Numbered from the stretch's first letter, positions 34,367 to 47,701 are shown. The stretch: DNA of 64,000 nucleotides from Isoetes taiwanensis (GCA_021234155.1 JAJEKV010000051.1:6238761-6302760); one strand, 5' to 3'. Made by a program: numbers and translations. The notes: generated by a model from the sequence alone, not told the origin.

Positions 34367-36207
34367 CTAAATTCCACCCTTTGTCCTCTGTAACAGGAGT
34401 GTCTTCACAGCTATCCTGGGGGGTTGACTCCCTTTGCTGATAGATCTCAAAGTTTCTAATATTAGGTCACCAGATTCTATCCTAACATACTGACTCAGGT
34501 TTTTAATCAGGACCACCATATCTTCCTGAAGTTCAATTCTTGAGTCTTTATGTAACTCAGATAAGACAATCTCTTTATTATGATTCTTGTCCTGAATGGC
34601 ACCCTGATACTGGTGGGGATGATTTTCATCACTTCTGTTAGCCTCTTCATCCACAGCATTTGTTACTTTGGGCTGCCAGACCTGTTTTTGCTTAGTTTGT
34701 TGAGGGGTATCAGTTTGAACCTGAACAGGCCACTTGGAGTAGCTGACACTTAAATCCAAAAACTCTTCAGGCTTGACCATTGTTTTGATTTTCTTTTTCC
34801 AAATGCAGACCGAGGGGAAGTTTGTTTGGGGGATATTGACCTCTAACACCTCCCCTAAGGAACCTGCCAGGGCTGTAAGGTGGGACCGAGTCCAGAAAGC
34901 TGGGGGTAAGTTGGGGAAAGACAGCCAAGTGGTGGTTTGAATTTTGCCAGTCAAGCCAGGGATGAAATTGGGAGACCATTTCATTACATAGAAGGGGCAG
35001 TTGCTAATAAAGTCGAGCTTTCTTCTAAGAATCTGATTGGCACAAAGCTCGTCCCTGCATACGATTTGGCAGGTGTTCTTATCCAGCCTAAGGATAGAAA
35101 GAATCGGTATATGCTGGTTTTTGGTGATCCAATTCTTAATTTCCCCTTGAGTTGGGCATTTTCTAGGGAAATGGATAAGAATAGCATATTTTGAAAACAT
35201 GTCAGTAGCCGAAGCATCAGAAACACCAAAGAGATCAATGAAATCACCATTGAACACCTTCTGACTCTCTGAATCAGTTACCTCCTGATTCTTTGAGACA
35301 GTTGGTTGAGCAGAAGGGAGAACATTCAAGAACACATTTTTATATGAAGGGGAAGTTTGTCGTTCTTGCCAATTACTGGGATGGAGTTGCTTATCTTGCT
35401 ATCACCGATTTTTGTCTTCGTTATATTTAGAGCAGAAAGCTTCACCTTCTTGCAATTCTACTTAATCACAAGAGTTCACCTCTTAGGATTGAAAAAGCCG
35501 TTTGAGTCCTTGATTTTACACTGTTTGGTATGCTTCTTGCCTCTCAACTGGTAGACCTTCAGGGAGGTAGATATTCCTTCTAAAGCTTCGTTCAGGGCTA
35601 AGCCGGACTTAAAGGCTTTCCTGTGCCTTTCGATGACGTGATCTTCGGCTTCCTCCCATCTTTTGATAAGCCTGATGCTTGCTTTGGAGTTTTCTCGAAG
35701 CCCATCCCATTGTATTATCAAGTTCTTTACCTTCGACAGTAATTCATCCATGAAAGCTCTGAAAACGCTGTTCTTGAGACTACAGCAATCCTTCTCAGTA
35801 TGCCCTTGTTTGACGGTAATGAGTTTATATAAAGTATTATCCAGCTCCTGAACAAACCCGTAAGTGTTCCACACCCAGTCTCTGTCATTCGCTCTCCCAT
35901 CCAAATAATCCCTGTCTATGGATGCCATCTTGTCTTTGCATGCTAAGATTCCAACTTCCTCTTGCACTCCCATACAAAAAGCAGCAGCCTTCTGTTGATC
36001 TCTAATGATTTCGAGGCCTGTATAAATTTCCTTCAGAATCCCCCATGCTTTGTCCCTCCTATCTTCCAGCCAAAAGATTTGTGTCCACTCTTCATCTTCC
36101 ACACTCCAAGGTTTGTTTGAAGTGCTCGCCTTGTTCCTCATTCTTGATCGGCACCGAACGGAATTGGGAGAAATGGGCCGCAGGGAACCAAGCAACGAAC
36201 AGAGCAA
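34367..36207 (-). pseudogene. LINE B ORF1 (gag-like, DUF4283-like), broken (unit A)
   Basis: Two minus-strand open stretches (36207-35476 and 35335-34367) correspond to one ORF1, most of which is intact in unit B (46009-47466). The C-terminal half (YAILIHFPRKCPTQGEIKNW, FYVMKWSPNFIPG, TTWLSFPNLPPAFW) has the arrangement of the DUF4283-like RNA-binding part of plant L1 ORF1. The N-terminal half is helical and charged. Unit A lost a short run near 34795 and has a frame break near 35470, where Cys-rich CDCENCKKVK of unit B is disrupted. Confidence 0.75.
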
Positions 36208-36433
36208 CCGTTATCAGAATACAGCGAGATTTTCCCTAAATTCTTTTTTTCCTTTTTTCCCCCCAGAATGAGGATAACAGCCAATAATGAATGTTTTCTT
36301 CTCCCAGGAGAAAACTTTCAAGAAAAGGCAGGCCCGTACTGGGAATTTCAGAGAAACTAGAATCTAAGACTCCTAACCTGACCCTACCCTGACAGCCCCC
36401 TAGATCTGGCGCGGGGCCCAAGAACGGAACTAA

Positions 36434-36865
36434 TTAGACACCATAAATCTCCATAACCACATCAAGATCCCTGATGTGATGAGATGGTTGGAGATCGAAG
36501 AATGCAGCCCAATAGTATATCAGTTCTATCCCAAATTCCAGGGGGACACTCATCATAAACAAATTGCGTTCGAATCTATTTCCCAAGAAGGGTTGGGAAT
36601 TGTGGGCTGCCACTCTTAAGGATCCAGACCTGTCAAAACAGAGAATGCAAAGAAAAAACGAGTTTAAACCAAACCTATAGAAACCTATTCTAGACTGAGA
36701 TTGAATTGCATTGGAGATCAAATTGTCGATTGCTAATATGGAATCCTGGAATTCCAGGGGGACATTCGTGATTCCCAGCCCCTGGAGAACAGCTTCAAGC
36801 AAAGCCTCATCCATCGGGGCTAGGAAGAACTCCCTTGGGCCAGGCGGTGTGGCGAAGGCGCTCAA
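36434..36865 (-). CDS. small ORF at the 5' end of LINE B (143 codons, unit A)
   Basis: This ORF lies at the extreme 5' end of the LINE, starting 26 bp inside the target duplication and ahead of ORF1. Text: MSAFATPPGPREFFLAPMDE, then ALLEAVLQGLGITNVPLEFQ. The N-terminal 50 residues look like a folded helical segment; the rest is less convincing. Unit B keeps only pieces, because the 8.4-kb element is inserted in it and a ~37-bp deletion removes part of it. It may be leader sequence or a true third ORF. Confidence 0.35.
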   Translation of the reverse strand: MSAFATPPGPREFFLAPMDEALLEAVLQGLGITNVPLEFQDSILAIDNLISNAIQSQSRIGFYRFGLNSFFLCILCFDRSGSLRVAAHNSQPFLGNRFERNLFMMSVPLEFGIELIYYWAAFFDLQPSHHIRDLDVVMEIYGV

Positions 36866-36906
36866 CGTTCATCTCCTCCATCCCTTTCTCCAAAATTTGG
36901 ACAATC

Positions 36907-37365
36907 ACCACAACATATAGGTGAGTTCATTAGTCGTGAGATTCTCCAAGACCATTAAGAATCAAGTAAATATTGATATGGCAGTGATATATTGTCAAAT
37001 TGAAACTTCTATTCTCATATATAATGGTTTAAGTGACAGTGGGTCAATTGGATCAATTCTGGTCCATGGATCAGGAATGGTCCCCGGGACAACTCTAGTG
37101 TATTAGAAAAGCTAATCCAAAATAAAATGGTAACCTTTTCTTTGGTAAGTTGTTTGGGCGTGAACTTGAATTCTATGGTTCCTTTTTTTCTACTATGTGC
37201 AAATGTTGTTTCACAAATATTCACACTATAGAGTATTCCGCTTGAAATCTTATAGTATTTTGCGAATCTTGTTAGCATACCCCACAAATGAGGAACTTTA
37301 CGTGCGGTGTAGATTAAGGAATAAGAGGTGAATATGCCTATCCAACAGCTCTTGTTGCCCGGAGT
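36907..37365. other. tail of duplication unit A, MITE-related, no gene
   Basis: Repeats at 56760-57242 in unit B. Its last ~120 bp (GCATACCCCACAAATGAGG to GTTGCCCGGAGT) resemble part of the foldback element at 60200-60303. The unit A to unit B junction falls at the end of that element-like piece. Confidence 0.6.
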
Positions 37366-37499
37366 GAAAAAATGATATCGTTTTCGAATAAATGAAACCT
37401 TTTCGTATTTTGGAATACACTTTCTATTTGGAATAGGGGGGTCGACCAATAATGGACCGGCCTCCAATAGTGGCTCGCAGATCTGATCCAATTCTGCTT

Positions 37500-37991
37500 T
37501 ATCATAAGTTCAATGTCTTTAATGTTTACATGTCCAAGTCTTTCATGCCAAGTGGAAATATTTGAGACTGCTGCAAGGTTTGCACTTCCCATACATTTAG
37601 GACTTAAGCCAAAAAGATTACCAACACGCTTGCCCAAAAATTTCAATTCATTGCCTTCATAGATTTTACATTGTTTTTTATCAAAGATCACTTTAAATCC
37701 CAAATCTACCAGCTGACTTACTGAAATTGGATTCCTAACTAGGCTAGGAACACAAAGTACATTCTTCAAGTTAACTATTCTTCCATTCAAATCAAATAGC
37801 TCCAATACTCCTTCATCTTCTATTTTTTGTAAATCTCCATTGCCTACTTGGATATGACCATTTTTATTTCCACTGCATTCCTTCAGAAGCTTTGGTGTAC
37901 ACGTTATGGATTTCTCTGCTCCACTATCTAAAATCAGCAAATCATCATTATTGATCCCTTTAAATACTGAATTAATGCGACATAATGCCAT
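37500..37991 (-). pseudogene. Ty1/copia pol fragment: protease and GAG-pre-integrase (unit B)
   Basis: Near-identical to the unit A copy: DSGAEKSIT protease motif, NPISVSQLVDLGFKV, WHERLGHVNIKDIE. At its 3' side the open frame reads across the duplication junction at 37366, which proves that the junction is sequence between two units and not a natural coding end. Confidence 0.85.
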
Positions 37992-40307
37992 TCAGAATTA
38001 TAAGTCTATTTTGAAACGCAAGAAGGCACGCTTTGTTGCTGAGCATCAAAAGCAAATGTTTGAATTACTGCTACGTGAGCCTCGGACCTTCTGGCGCAAA
38101 ATATTATATCGACCACCTCCTACCCTTGGACATATTTCTATGCAGCAATGGGATGAGCGATTGGTCCACTTATATGATCATCCTGGGGTCCTTAATTTTG
38201 TGCCTCCTTTGGTAGGTGATATTCTTCAATTCATAGAGGAGGAAGTCAAAGAAGGACTGCGGCATCTATCTAATGGCAAGTCTCCGGATCTTCAAGGTTC
38301 GCAAGCAGAATTGCTTAAATGGGAGGGTCCGCTATTGCTTCCAATCATCACTACTCTTTTAAATCAAGCTTTGCAAGAAGGCTTGCCAGAAACTTGGTCT
38401 GTCAGTAAGGTTGTACCAATTTACAAAGCAGGTGATAAGCATGACCCTTCTAATTATCGCATGATCATGGTAAGTTCCATATTGTAAAAGCTCTTAGCCA
38501 TTCTTACTGAGAAGCAGTTGACATCATGGGCAGAACATACTGGTGTACGTGCTGTAGGACAGGCAGGCTTTCGTCCATGCCATTCTATAATAGACCATAT
38601 TTTCATATTGCACATGCTTATTGAACATAGTCGAAGTTTGAAACAAGACCTCTATATATGCTTTACGGATTTTACTTCTGCTTTTGATACAGTACCACGC
38701 GAGCTTCTTTGGCATCGCTTGCAGGCACTTGGAGTTCCACAAGATCTTCAAAATGCAGTTTATCGTTTGCTAAATTTCCAGCATCAGGTACTCAAATCAC
38801 TAGCAATATTGGAGTTCGTCCGGGTTGCCCTTTATCTCCTACACTCTTTGGCTTGTACATTGATCAATTGGAAGAATGGCTTGATAATCATGGCGGCGGA
38901 GGTCCACATTTGGCACACTATATCATTAGGCAACTTATGTATGCTGATGATGTTTCACTTCTGGCACATACCGCTGCTAGTATGCAACAACATTTACATG
39001 CTCTGCACAGGTTTTGTGAGAACACAGGTCTGCGTGTTAATCTCCAAAAGACCAATCTTTTGGTAGTTCAATCTTCTCGTCACAATGTTCCCCCTATGCA
39101 CTATGATAGCCGTGAAGTTGAAGTTGTAGATAGCTACATGTATCTTGGTGTAGAAGTGCAGAAGAACACACTTTGGGAACATTGTATTACCAAGCCGGTG
39201 GTCTTTGGATGGAGAGCACTCTATGCAATGCAAAACAATTGTTTTCACCACAGAAATTCATGATTGCCCAAGAGAAAGCCCACTTGTTTTGGGCTTTGGT
39301 AGAGCCTATTTTTTCTTGTATAGTTCTCAAGTGTGGGGGCACGCCATTAGTGCTAGTGCTTGGGAGAGCTTGGAGCGGGTGCAAAAGTCCTTTCTCACTT
39401 ACACTCTGAGTTAAAACAACGGTGCCCTATGCTATTCTTTTTACAAGAGACGGGTTTTTGGCCTCTTCAACATTACGCCATGAAGCGCCATCTTCACTAT
39501 ATCCGCAAGGTGCACCACATGGATGATGTTAGGTATCTGTTCTTGCACTTGCCATGGCTGAATCTCCTCGCGTTTGAAACGATGTTGGAAAGAACATTGC
39601 ACTACATGGTTTGCCCGTTTGGCTGTGCAACGAGCACCGCGCTCGATGCTTGCCGGTTCTGATCCCGAGCTTTTACAACAATATCTCAATGGTCATTTTT
39701 CTCAAAAGATCCGGGAGGCGATTATTTTGGCCCAAGTGAAAACTGGTCATTATCATGCACACATAAATCCCACCTTGGCACCAGGGCCCCAAGCTTATCT
39801 GCTTGCTTCATTGTCCAGAAAAAAGCTTGTAGCTATTGCATCAATTCGCATCGGGTCCCCACAGTGCTACGGATTGAGACGGATAGATGGGAGCGGCCGC
39901 AATTGCCGCGAAGCGAGACTATGTGCTGTTGCCGATTCAAAAGTTATTGAAGATGAAAGCCATACTCTTCTGAGTTGCCCTGCTTTTGAGATAGTCCGGA
40001 ATCATTTTTTGACCTTAGCATTCCATTCCACGCTTCCACAACTTCTCAGAGCACCATCTGTGCATGACTTGGCATTATACATACTTGAGGTTCTAGATAA
40101 ACATCTGCAATTACTGAGCCCTCAGTAGTCATTATCTCCGCTTGTCTAGTATCATCATTACTGCAAAGGTTTTTCCCTTGAAAACCTTTCGAGGCAGGGG
40201 TTTTTTAATCCTAGTAGTAATGATTGTACTAGCCCATTGTATGGGTCCCATGACCTATTGGTCTCCGTGGACGTTAAAAAAACTATTCTATTTTATTCTA
40301 TTCTTCA
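37992..40307 (+). mobile_element. LINE A, 5'-truncated (unit B)
   Basis: Same LINE copy as at 22084-24402. RT motif A (FTDFTSAFDTVPRELLW) and motif C (YADDVSLLAH) are both present. Frames are broken at other places than in unit A: a stop near 38485 and a ~20-bp loss near 38768, while a segment around 38630 that unit A lost is kept. The C-terminal part 39574-40128 is more intact here, with a Cys/His end (IEDESHTLLSCPAF). The tail is TATTC-type at about 40285-40305. Confidence 0.88.
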
Positions 40308-41514
40308 TTCTCATCAGTTGGTTCTCACCAATTGAATCTACATGTACTTCCACTCACACCTTTCAAAAATTATATTATTAAATGTAAGAAACTATGGTAT
40401 CATTTTAGGGACAAAATGGATAAGGCTAGAGAGCGATATATGCTCTATACAATTGGCATAGTTATGGACCATAAATGGTCCATGCTTAATTATATTCGTA
40501 TCTTCCAAATAATATGTTATTTCAATGTGAAAACTTAGAGTTATATTGCAAAGGAAGGCCCGCATTCATGAAAAATATAGTGTATATGAAAGATGACCTA
40601 CATGTAACATTATCTTACTAAAACGCCAATGCTTTATAGCAACAATAAATATACCAGTTTTTATTCTAGTAAAAAATAACTATGTTTCTCCGTATTTTTT
40701 TGCAAGAATGCCACCTAACCTACATAGTGGACCTATATATATGCCCCTTTTCATATTATTGAACCATTTGAAAGGCTTATTTGGAGAAATGTAGCGTGTT
40801 TTCTACAAAGCTAAGCAAGACACATCAAATATCATGTGGTCTAATTAATGATTCTCATAGTTAAACTTCAAGATCTTCACTTCCATTCATCAATAAACGT
40901 CATTAGCTATGTAAATGCTCAGTCTTCAGCCTATAATTTTGGAATTAACTCAAATTTTTAACCTCTAATGTGTTAATCCTATGGCTGTAAATCATCTTTA
41001 AATCTAGTTAATTGCATGGTCAAATCCTAATTATACTATATGCAAGTTGATAGAGTAATTTTCTACGTAGATATAAGTAGAATGCATCATTCATTACCCT
41101 CGTGATACTTATAGATGTGATTTTGGGGGATTTTAACATATAATTTTGTCCAAAATTCTGCATAAAAAATTCTCTATTAAATTTGGAAGTTGATATAACT
41201 TATGAACACTCCAAAAAAACATGACATTGTACTTCATATAGTTAATAACTCATGGCCACAAGAATTAAGCCAAAACTTGTAATAATAAGAGAGAAATAAT
41301 TTCTAAATCGTAAGCAGCATTTTTTAATAAAATGGGTTTTGGGGGCTTCCACGGATGTTAGATGATAGCAACAACCAAAGCTGAAAACATACAAATCAAT
41401 GTGTCTTATCATATATAGGCAAGCACTTCCCATTTTAACAAGGTTTAGGTCTGCTTATGGTAGAAAAACTCAAGAATGCAGTTCTGGACTGTTACAGAAA
41501 CTGCCAAAATCTAT
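40308..41514. other. AT-rich spacer of unit B, no gene
   Basis: Carries the empty site (about 40440) of the 675-bp LINE insertion found in unit A. Otherwise as 24403-26223. Confidence 0.7.
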
Positions 41515-42044
41515 AAAATTTGGACAATCTTTTTTTTTATTGAAGACTTATATATGTATTAATAAAAAGTTATAAGTTTAACAAAAATTACTTTTTGACA
41601 GGGAAGCATAACCCTGTAGGTAAGTAAAAAAAGTAGATAAGAAACTTAGAAACAGTTGAGATATGGAAATCAGAGTCTGAAATAGTGTGTCGGCCTGCCT
41701 AAAAGTGTGATCTGAGATTGAAGTTGCTGGACTTTCTCCCTCTGCCTCTAACCATGACCGTGAGGGTGCAGAATACACATAGACATGCTTCTGCCATGGC
41801 CATATTGAAACGACCTTTACTATCCTTAGCTTGGCAGAGCATGCCCCTTCTTGCATCCAGGTTTTGATCACAGCAGCATCCGCAGAAGCATGGTTCTTCA
41901 TGGCTGTAAAGGTCTGGCGGTCCAAAAACCTTGATCCATTGCTGATTGACAACCGGATCGATCTTCTTCCACTTAAGCTTCCGCACCAACACGAAGATAA
42001 TTCCTGAAATAACACCAAAGGAGCTATAAGAATCCAAATGGGTT

Positions 42045-45000
42045 TTAAATAGCAGCAATGATCCATTTGATGTCATATTCAATTTGCTTGATTACGGCCT
42101 CCGAATGAGTTATTTCGCAGTTAAAGATAAAATTGTTCCTGTCTTTCCAAATCCTCCATAAAACAATGTACAGCCTCCAATCATTTGGGTTAATGGGCCA
42201 GAAGAAGTCCGACGAATTGAGGGCATTGAGATCCAAACTGAGCAGGTTGGAAGCAAGTTCGAGAACCCATTCCGACCATATGCATGATCTAAATAGATGC
42301 TCCCCGTCTTCCCTGTGGCTAAGACATCTTGAGCACACATCAGAATCTGTCATATTAAGCCTGTGCCTTTTAGAATTGGTGGCTAAGGCCTTAAATGCCA
42401 GAGCTGCCACATAAAGGACTTCACTTTGGGAGGGATAGGGCAACCCCACCTGAATTTGAGGTTTCTGATACATCTATCCTCCCCTATCTGCCATTTGGTG
42501 TGGATAGAAATCCTCTGGTTCCTCATTAGGTACTTATATGCTGCCTTGACTGTAAATCTGGCAGAACCATTATAATTCCAGTTACAGTTGTCTTCTGACC
42601 AATTGCCCTGAGTAAGCACCATACAAATATTGTTGTACAGTATCTCTGAGTTCTCATCCTCATTGGCGACCACCGATCTCCTGAAAGAAATTATTCCCTG
42701 CTCGTCAAAGAAGTCTCTAATGTAGTAGAGACCCTTGCTCTTCCAAAGCTTAGCCTGTTCCGGGAAGTGGCATGCTAAACAAGGAGAAACGTCATTAGTA
42801 AGCAAACCCGGATTCCAAAAAATGGATTGGTCCATGGATAGCCCCTCCTTCCATGAGAACATACCTTTGACTAAATTCCACGCCCTGATCCACTTTTTGA
42901 TTAAACCAGGGACAGAATTGGGAACAGAGAAGGGGAAATAAATTGAGTGGGGAAGACTGAGATAAAGTTTTCTCCATCCATAGGATAAGCACTTGGTTAA
43001 ATAATGTCTGATGATAATTGAAACTGGATGGTTAATGCAATTGTATGCTGCTTTGTAGAAATATTTGGCAGCCAGGGCTATACCCTGTTTCTCAATGTTG
43101 ATGACCCCCAAACCTCCAATGCTTTTACTTTTACAGCATTCTTCCATAGCAACCGGGGTCCAACATCTCTTGTTTTGGCCGCTAGAGATGAATCTGCCAA
43201 TGATACTCTGTAACTTGGAGGAGACCTTCTTTGGGGCTAAGATAACTGAGGATTGATAGACATGGGAGGAGGATATGACAAAATTAGGTATTATAGCCCT
43301 GCCTTGCTTGGAGATATATTTAGAATTTAAACTATCCACCTTTTTCTGGAACTTTTCTATAATATCCGACCAGATATCAGAAGGGCTCCCTCTAAGAACT
43401 AGGGGAATTCCTAAAATTTTAGAGGAGCTAGTGGGGAGAATATACTTACAGCCCATGAGAGCGGCTGTTTGCTCTCCTTTTACCTGATCTCTAGCTACTA
43501 CTTTGGATTTGATCGGATTGATTTTGCATCCCGAGGCTACCCCGAAATCCTCTAAAATTATTTGAGTGTTGGAAAGAGACCTGTTATCCATCGAGACTAA
43601 AAGAAATGTGTCATCTGCAAAATGTCCGTTTAAAATTTGATCCATCACTTCATTTTCTGGAAGAGAGAGACCTTGGATCAAGTTAGTATTTTTGGCCTCT
43701 TCCAACTTGCTGTGAAGGGCCTCCATTATGATCAAAAACAGGAAAGGAGCTAAAGGGCACCCTTGCTTAACACCTCTTTGCAGAGGAAAGAAGGGGCTAC
43801 ATTCTCCATTAATAAGAACTGATGATCTGGAGTTTGAGAGAATATCTTTAAATAGAAGAATTACCTCATCGGAAAAGCCAAGAGCATTGCAACATTTGAA
43901 TAAGAAGTTCCAGCTAACTGTATCAAAAGCTTTGGTAATATCAAGTTTTATGAGAGCAATGTCCTGATTGGAGTCTTTTGCCCAGTTCAGCCCCAGCATT
44001 GCAGTTACCACGTTGTCAAGGATAAATATATCCTTCAAGTAAGTAGCCTGGGAGGTGCTTATGATCTTTTCTAAAACACTTTTAAGCCTCTTAGCAATGG
44101 TCCCTGAAATAATCTTATATATAACATTAGTTAAAGAGATAGGCCTGTAATCCGAAAGGGTGGCAGGCATGTCAATCTTGGGAATAAGAATTATCAGACT
44201 GGTGTTGATTCTTGCATCCAAGTATTTCATATCCCTGAACTCATTAGCCAAATTTGTTAGGCAAACACCAATGACAGGCCAAGCTTTGATAAAGAACTCT
44301 ACTGGGAGCCCATCGGCTCCAGGGCTCTTACCTTTTTCCATTTCCATGGCGAATTTCAGAAGTTCCTCATTGGAAAAAGGCTTTATAATATTGAGATTAT
44401 CCTTAGCACTTACCTTTGCTTGGAGGTTGATGAAGCCGTCCATGGAAGCTAGAGGGCAGTCCTGATTTGTGCCCATGATACCTGTGAAGTGAGTGGCTGC
44501 AGCAAGCTTGATTTGTTCCTCATCCGAGATGTCTTCATCCCCTACCCTTATTTCAAAAATATGATTCTTTTTTTGCCTACCTTTGGCCTTAACAAAGAAG
44601 AATTTAGAGCTGCTTCTTTCATCATTTTTAATTTCCGTAATTTTGGCTTTGAGTCTCCATCCATCAGCTATCCTTATTTCCTCTTTTTCAATATTTGCTC
44701 TAATGTCATCCTTTTCTTCTTCAGAGGCGTTGGGGAGTTTATCTCTCAGATTTTGAAGGTAATCGAGCTTATTATAGTGGATTGTTTTTCCCCACTCTTT
44801 TAGCCATTTCTTAATGGCCTTGGCAACTGTAATCCACCAATACATCCAGCCTGACTTACCACTTTGTTGGGGAAAATTGGCAATCAGCTCCTTCAGTCTG
44901 TCAATGAATTCTTCATGCTCAAGGAGACTGATATTAAGCTTGAAGTAGGTTTTCCTCTTCTTGTTGTCAGAATTGCAAGCCCTGATTCTCAGCTGTTGGG

Positions 45001-45700
45001 GGTAGTGGTCTGACAGAGTAAAACCCTCCATATTGTTAACTCTGCTACTATCATTCCAAAGATTTTCTGATAGGTAGAATCTGTCATGAAGACACAAGGT
45101 AGGATCCATTCTTTTATCAGTCCAACTGTATGAGTTGGGCTTAGTTCTGGCAAGATTAAGATTATGGCTCTTAGTAAGATCCATCCAAGCTTCCTTTTCT
45201 TGCTTCCCGAGGGGTCTGTAATTTCTATTCTTCATAAAGCTGTTGGTCACCATATTTAAATCACCCCCCAGAATGCACTCATCAAAATCGAGGTTATCAA
45301 GGCTGCTCTTAACCTTTTTCCATACCTCCACTCTTTCTATGGGGGTATTGTAAGCATAAATGTTGACAAGGGCCAGCTTAATTCTGTGAATAGTACAGAG
45401 GAGAATCTGCCACCTGCCATTTCTATCATTAACCATGTACTTGTTAGAGATATTAAGATTTTGCCTCCAAGCGATTGCTATTCCTGCAGAAGAGTCATTA
45501 GCAGGAATAGACCAGATGCAATAATTAGGAGGAAGAGTTCTACTTATTATGATCTCATGATCCAGACTATGAATTTTATGCTCTTGAAGAAACAAAACAT
45601 CGGGGTTAAGGGAGGAGAGACAAACCTTTAATCTATCCCTTTTAATTATACTATTAATACCCTGGAGATTCCAGGTAACACAACACATATCCTTATCCAT
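42045..45700 (-). pseudogene. LINE B ORF2: AP endonuclease, reverse transcriptase, zf-RVT (unit B)
   Basis: The long minus-strand ORF (45700-42383, 1105 codons) has the endonuclease at residues ~1-250 (W10-N11, catalytic Glu in LQEHK at 39-42, GGDLN at 145-149, then SDHYP). The RT has PGADGLPVEFF, LSDYRPISLTN, DITKAFDTV and FADD near residue 694. The thumb follows. A 2-nt insertion near 42393 relative to unit A breaks the frame just inside the zf-RVT domain, and the rest (Cys/His cluster DVCSRCLSHREDGEHLFRSC) continues in another frame to about 42045. Full-length ORF2 would be about 1,240 codons. This is a near-intact but inactive copy, and a good reference for the split copy in unit A. Confidence 0.93.
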
Positions 45701-47701
45701 CAGTATCTGTACCTGCCACCAGCCATCCCAGCTTGAATAGTTTGCTTCCTTGGACTTGATCTACTTGGGCCAAAATAAATCTTCTTTCTGCCTCTGCCCT
45801 TCTTTCTCTCCACTAAATTCCACCCTTTGTCCTCTGTAACAGGAGTGTCTTCACAGCTATCCTGGGGGGTTGACTCCCTTTGCTGATAGATCTCAAAGTT
45901 TCTGGGAAGGGTGAATATTAGGTCACCAGATTCTATCCTAACATACTGACTCAGGTTTTTAATCAGGACCACCATATCTTCCTGAAGTTCAATTCTTGAG
46001 TCTTTATGTTACTCAGATAAGACAATCTCTTTATTATGATTCTTGTCCTGAATGGCACCCTGATACTGGTGGGGATGATTTTCATCACTTCTGTTAGCCT
46101 CTTCATCCACATCATTTGTTACTTTGGGCTGCCAGACCTGTTTTTGCTTAGTTTGTTGAGGGGTATCAGTTTGAACCTGAACAGGCCACCTGGAGTAGCT
46201 GACACTTAAATCCAAAAACTCTTCAGGCTTGATCGTTGTTTTGATTTTCTTTTTCCAATCTGACTCAATTTTTTTGGAAATGCAGACCGAGGGGAAGTTT
46301 GTTTGGGGGATATTGACCTCTAACACCTCCCCTAAGGAACCTGCCAGGGCTGTAAGGTGGGACCGAGTCCAGAAAGTTGGGGGTAAGTTGGGGAAAGACA
46401 GCCAAGTGGTGGTTTGAATTTCGCCAGTCAAGCCAGGGATGAAATTGGGAGACCATTTCATTACATAGAAGGGGCAGTTGCTAATAAAGTCGAGCTTTCT
46501 TCTAAGAATCTGATTGGCACAAAGCTCGTCCCTACATACAATTTGGAAGGTGTTCTTATCCAGCCTAAGGATAGAAAGAATCGGTATATGCTGGTTTTTG
46601 GTGATCCAATTCTTAATTTCCCCTTGAGTTGGGCATTTTCTAGGGAAATGGATAAGAATAGCATATTTTGAAAACATGTCAGTAGTCGAAGCATCAGAAA
46701 CACCAAAGAGATCAATGAAATCACCATTGAACACCTTCTGACTCTCTGAATCAGTTACCTCCTGATTCTTTGAGACAGTTGGTTGAGCAGAAGGGAGAAC
46801 ATTCAAGAACACATTTTTATATGAAGGGGAAGAAAGTGAACCGTTGGTTTTGTCGTTCTTGCCAATTACTGGGATGGAGTTGCTTATCTTGCTATCACCG
46901 ATTTTTGTCTTCGTTATATTTAGAGCAGAAAGCTTCACCTTCTTGCAATTCTCGCAATCACAAGAGTTCACCTCTTCCGGATTGAAAAAGCCGTTTGAGT
47001 CCTTGATTTTACACTGTTTGGTATGCTTCTTGCCTCTCAACTGGTAGACCTTCAGGGAGGTAGATATTCCTTCTAAAGCTTCGTTCAGGGCTAAGCCGGA
47101 CTTAAAGGCTTTCCTGTGCCTTTCGATGACGTGATCTTCGGCTTCCTCCCATCTTTTGATAAGCCTGATGCTTGCTTTGGAGTTTTCTCGAAGCCCATCC
47201 CATTGTATTATCAAGTTCTTTACCTTCGACAGTAATTCATCCATGAAAGCTCTGAAAACGTTGTTCTTGAGACTACAGCAATCCTTCTCAGTATGCCCTT
47301 GTTTGACGGTAATGAGTTTATATAAAGTATTATCCAGCTCCTGAACAAACCCGTAAGTGTTCCACACCCAGTCTCTGTCATTCGCTCTCCCATCCAAATA
47401 ATCCCTGTCTATGGATGCCATCTTGTCTTTGCATGCTAAGATTCCAACTTCCTCTTGCACTCCCATACAAAAAGCAGCAGCCTTACATTTGATCTCTAAT
47501 GATTTCGAGGCCTGTATAAATTTCCTTCAGAATCCCCCATGCTTTGTCCCTCCTATCTTCCAGCCAAAAGATTTGTGTCCACTCTTCATCTTCCACACTC
47601 CAAGGTTTGTTTGAAGTGCTCGCCTTGTTCCTCATTCTTGATCGGCACCGAACGGAATTGGGAGAAATGGGCCGCATAGAACCAAGCAACGAACAGAGCA
47701 A
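45700..47701 (-). pseudogene. LINE B ORF1 (gag-like), near-intact (unit B)
   Basis: The main minus-strand ORF 47466-46009 (485 codons) continues upstream as 47701-47483 and downstream as 45975-45700 in other frames. The N-terminal part is charged and helical. A CDCENCKKVK Cys cluster sits near residue 175. The DUF4283-like RNA-binding part (YAILIHFPRKCPTQGEIKNW, CPFYVMKWSPNFIP, TTWLSFPNLPPTFW, SLGEVLEVN) follows. A basic C-terminus (ERKKGRGRKK) ends just before ORF2. Frame breaks near 47475 (short substitution against unit A) and 46009 (stop, AG-to-TT type change) disable it. Confidence 0.8.

Larger units (their letters stand above)
26239..36891 (-). mobile_element. LINE B, full-length L1-like retrotransposon, interrupted (unit A)
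   Basis: A minus-strand LINE flanked by a 15-bp target duplication AAAATTTGGACAATC at 26224-26238 and 36892-36906. The poly-A tail shows as poly-T right after the left copy. Order on the minus strand: 5' region with a 143-codon ORF (36865-36434), ORF1 (about 36207-34367), ORF2 (34275-26757), 3' UTR. A TIR transposon (28749-32585) splits ORF2. Removing it, the sequence joins at CCTTCAAG exactly as in the intact copy in unit B. Confidence 0.93.
21458..37365. repeat. unit A of a tandem segmental duplication
   Basis: The unit begins GAAAAAATGATATCG and ends GTTGCCCGGAGT, and the same beginning follows directly at 37366. Contents in order: copia fragment, LINE A, AT-rich spacer, LINE B, and a ~460-bp tail. 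Unit B (37366-57242) has the same order with scattered substitutions and small indels. Private to unit A are a 675-bp LINE insertion (24545-25219) and a 3,837-bp TIR transposon (28749-32585). The trinucleotide AGT is shared at both breakpoints. Confidence 0.92.
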
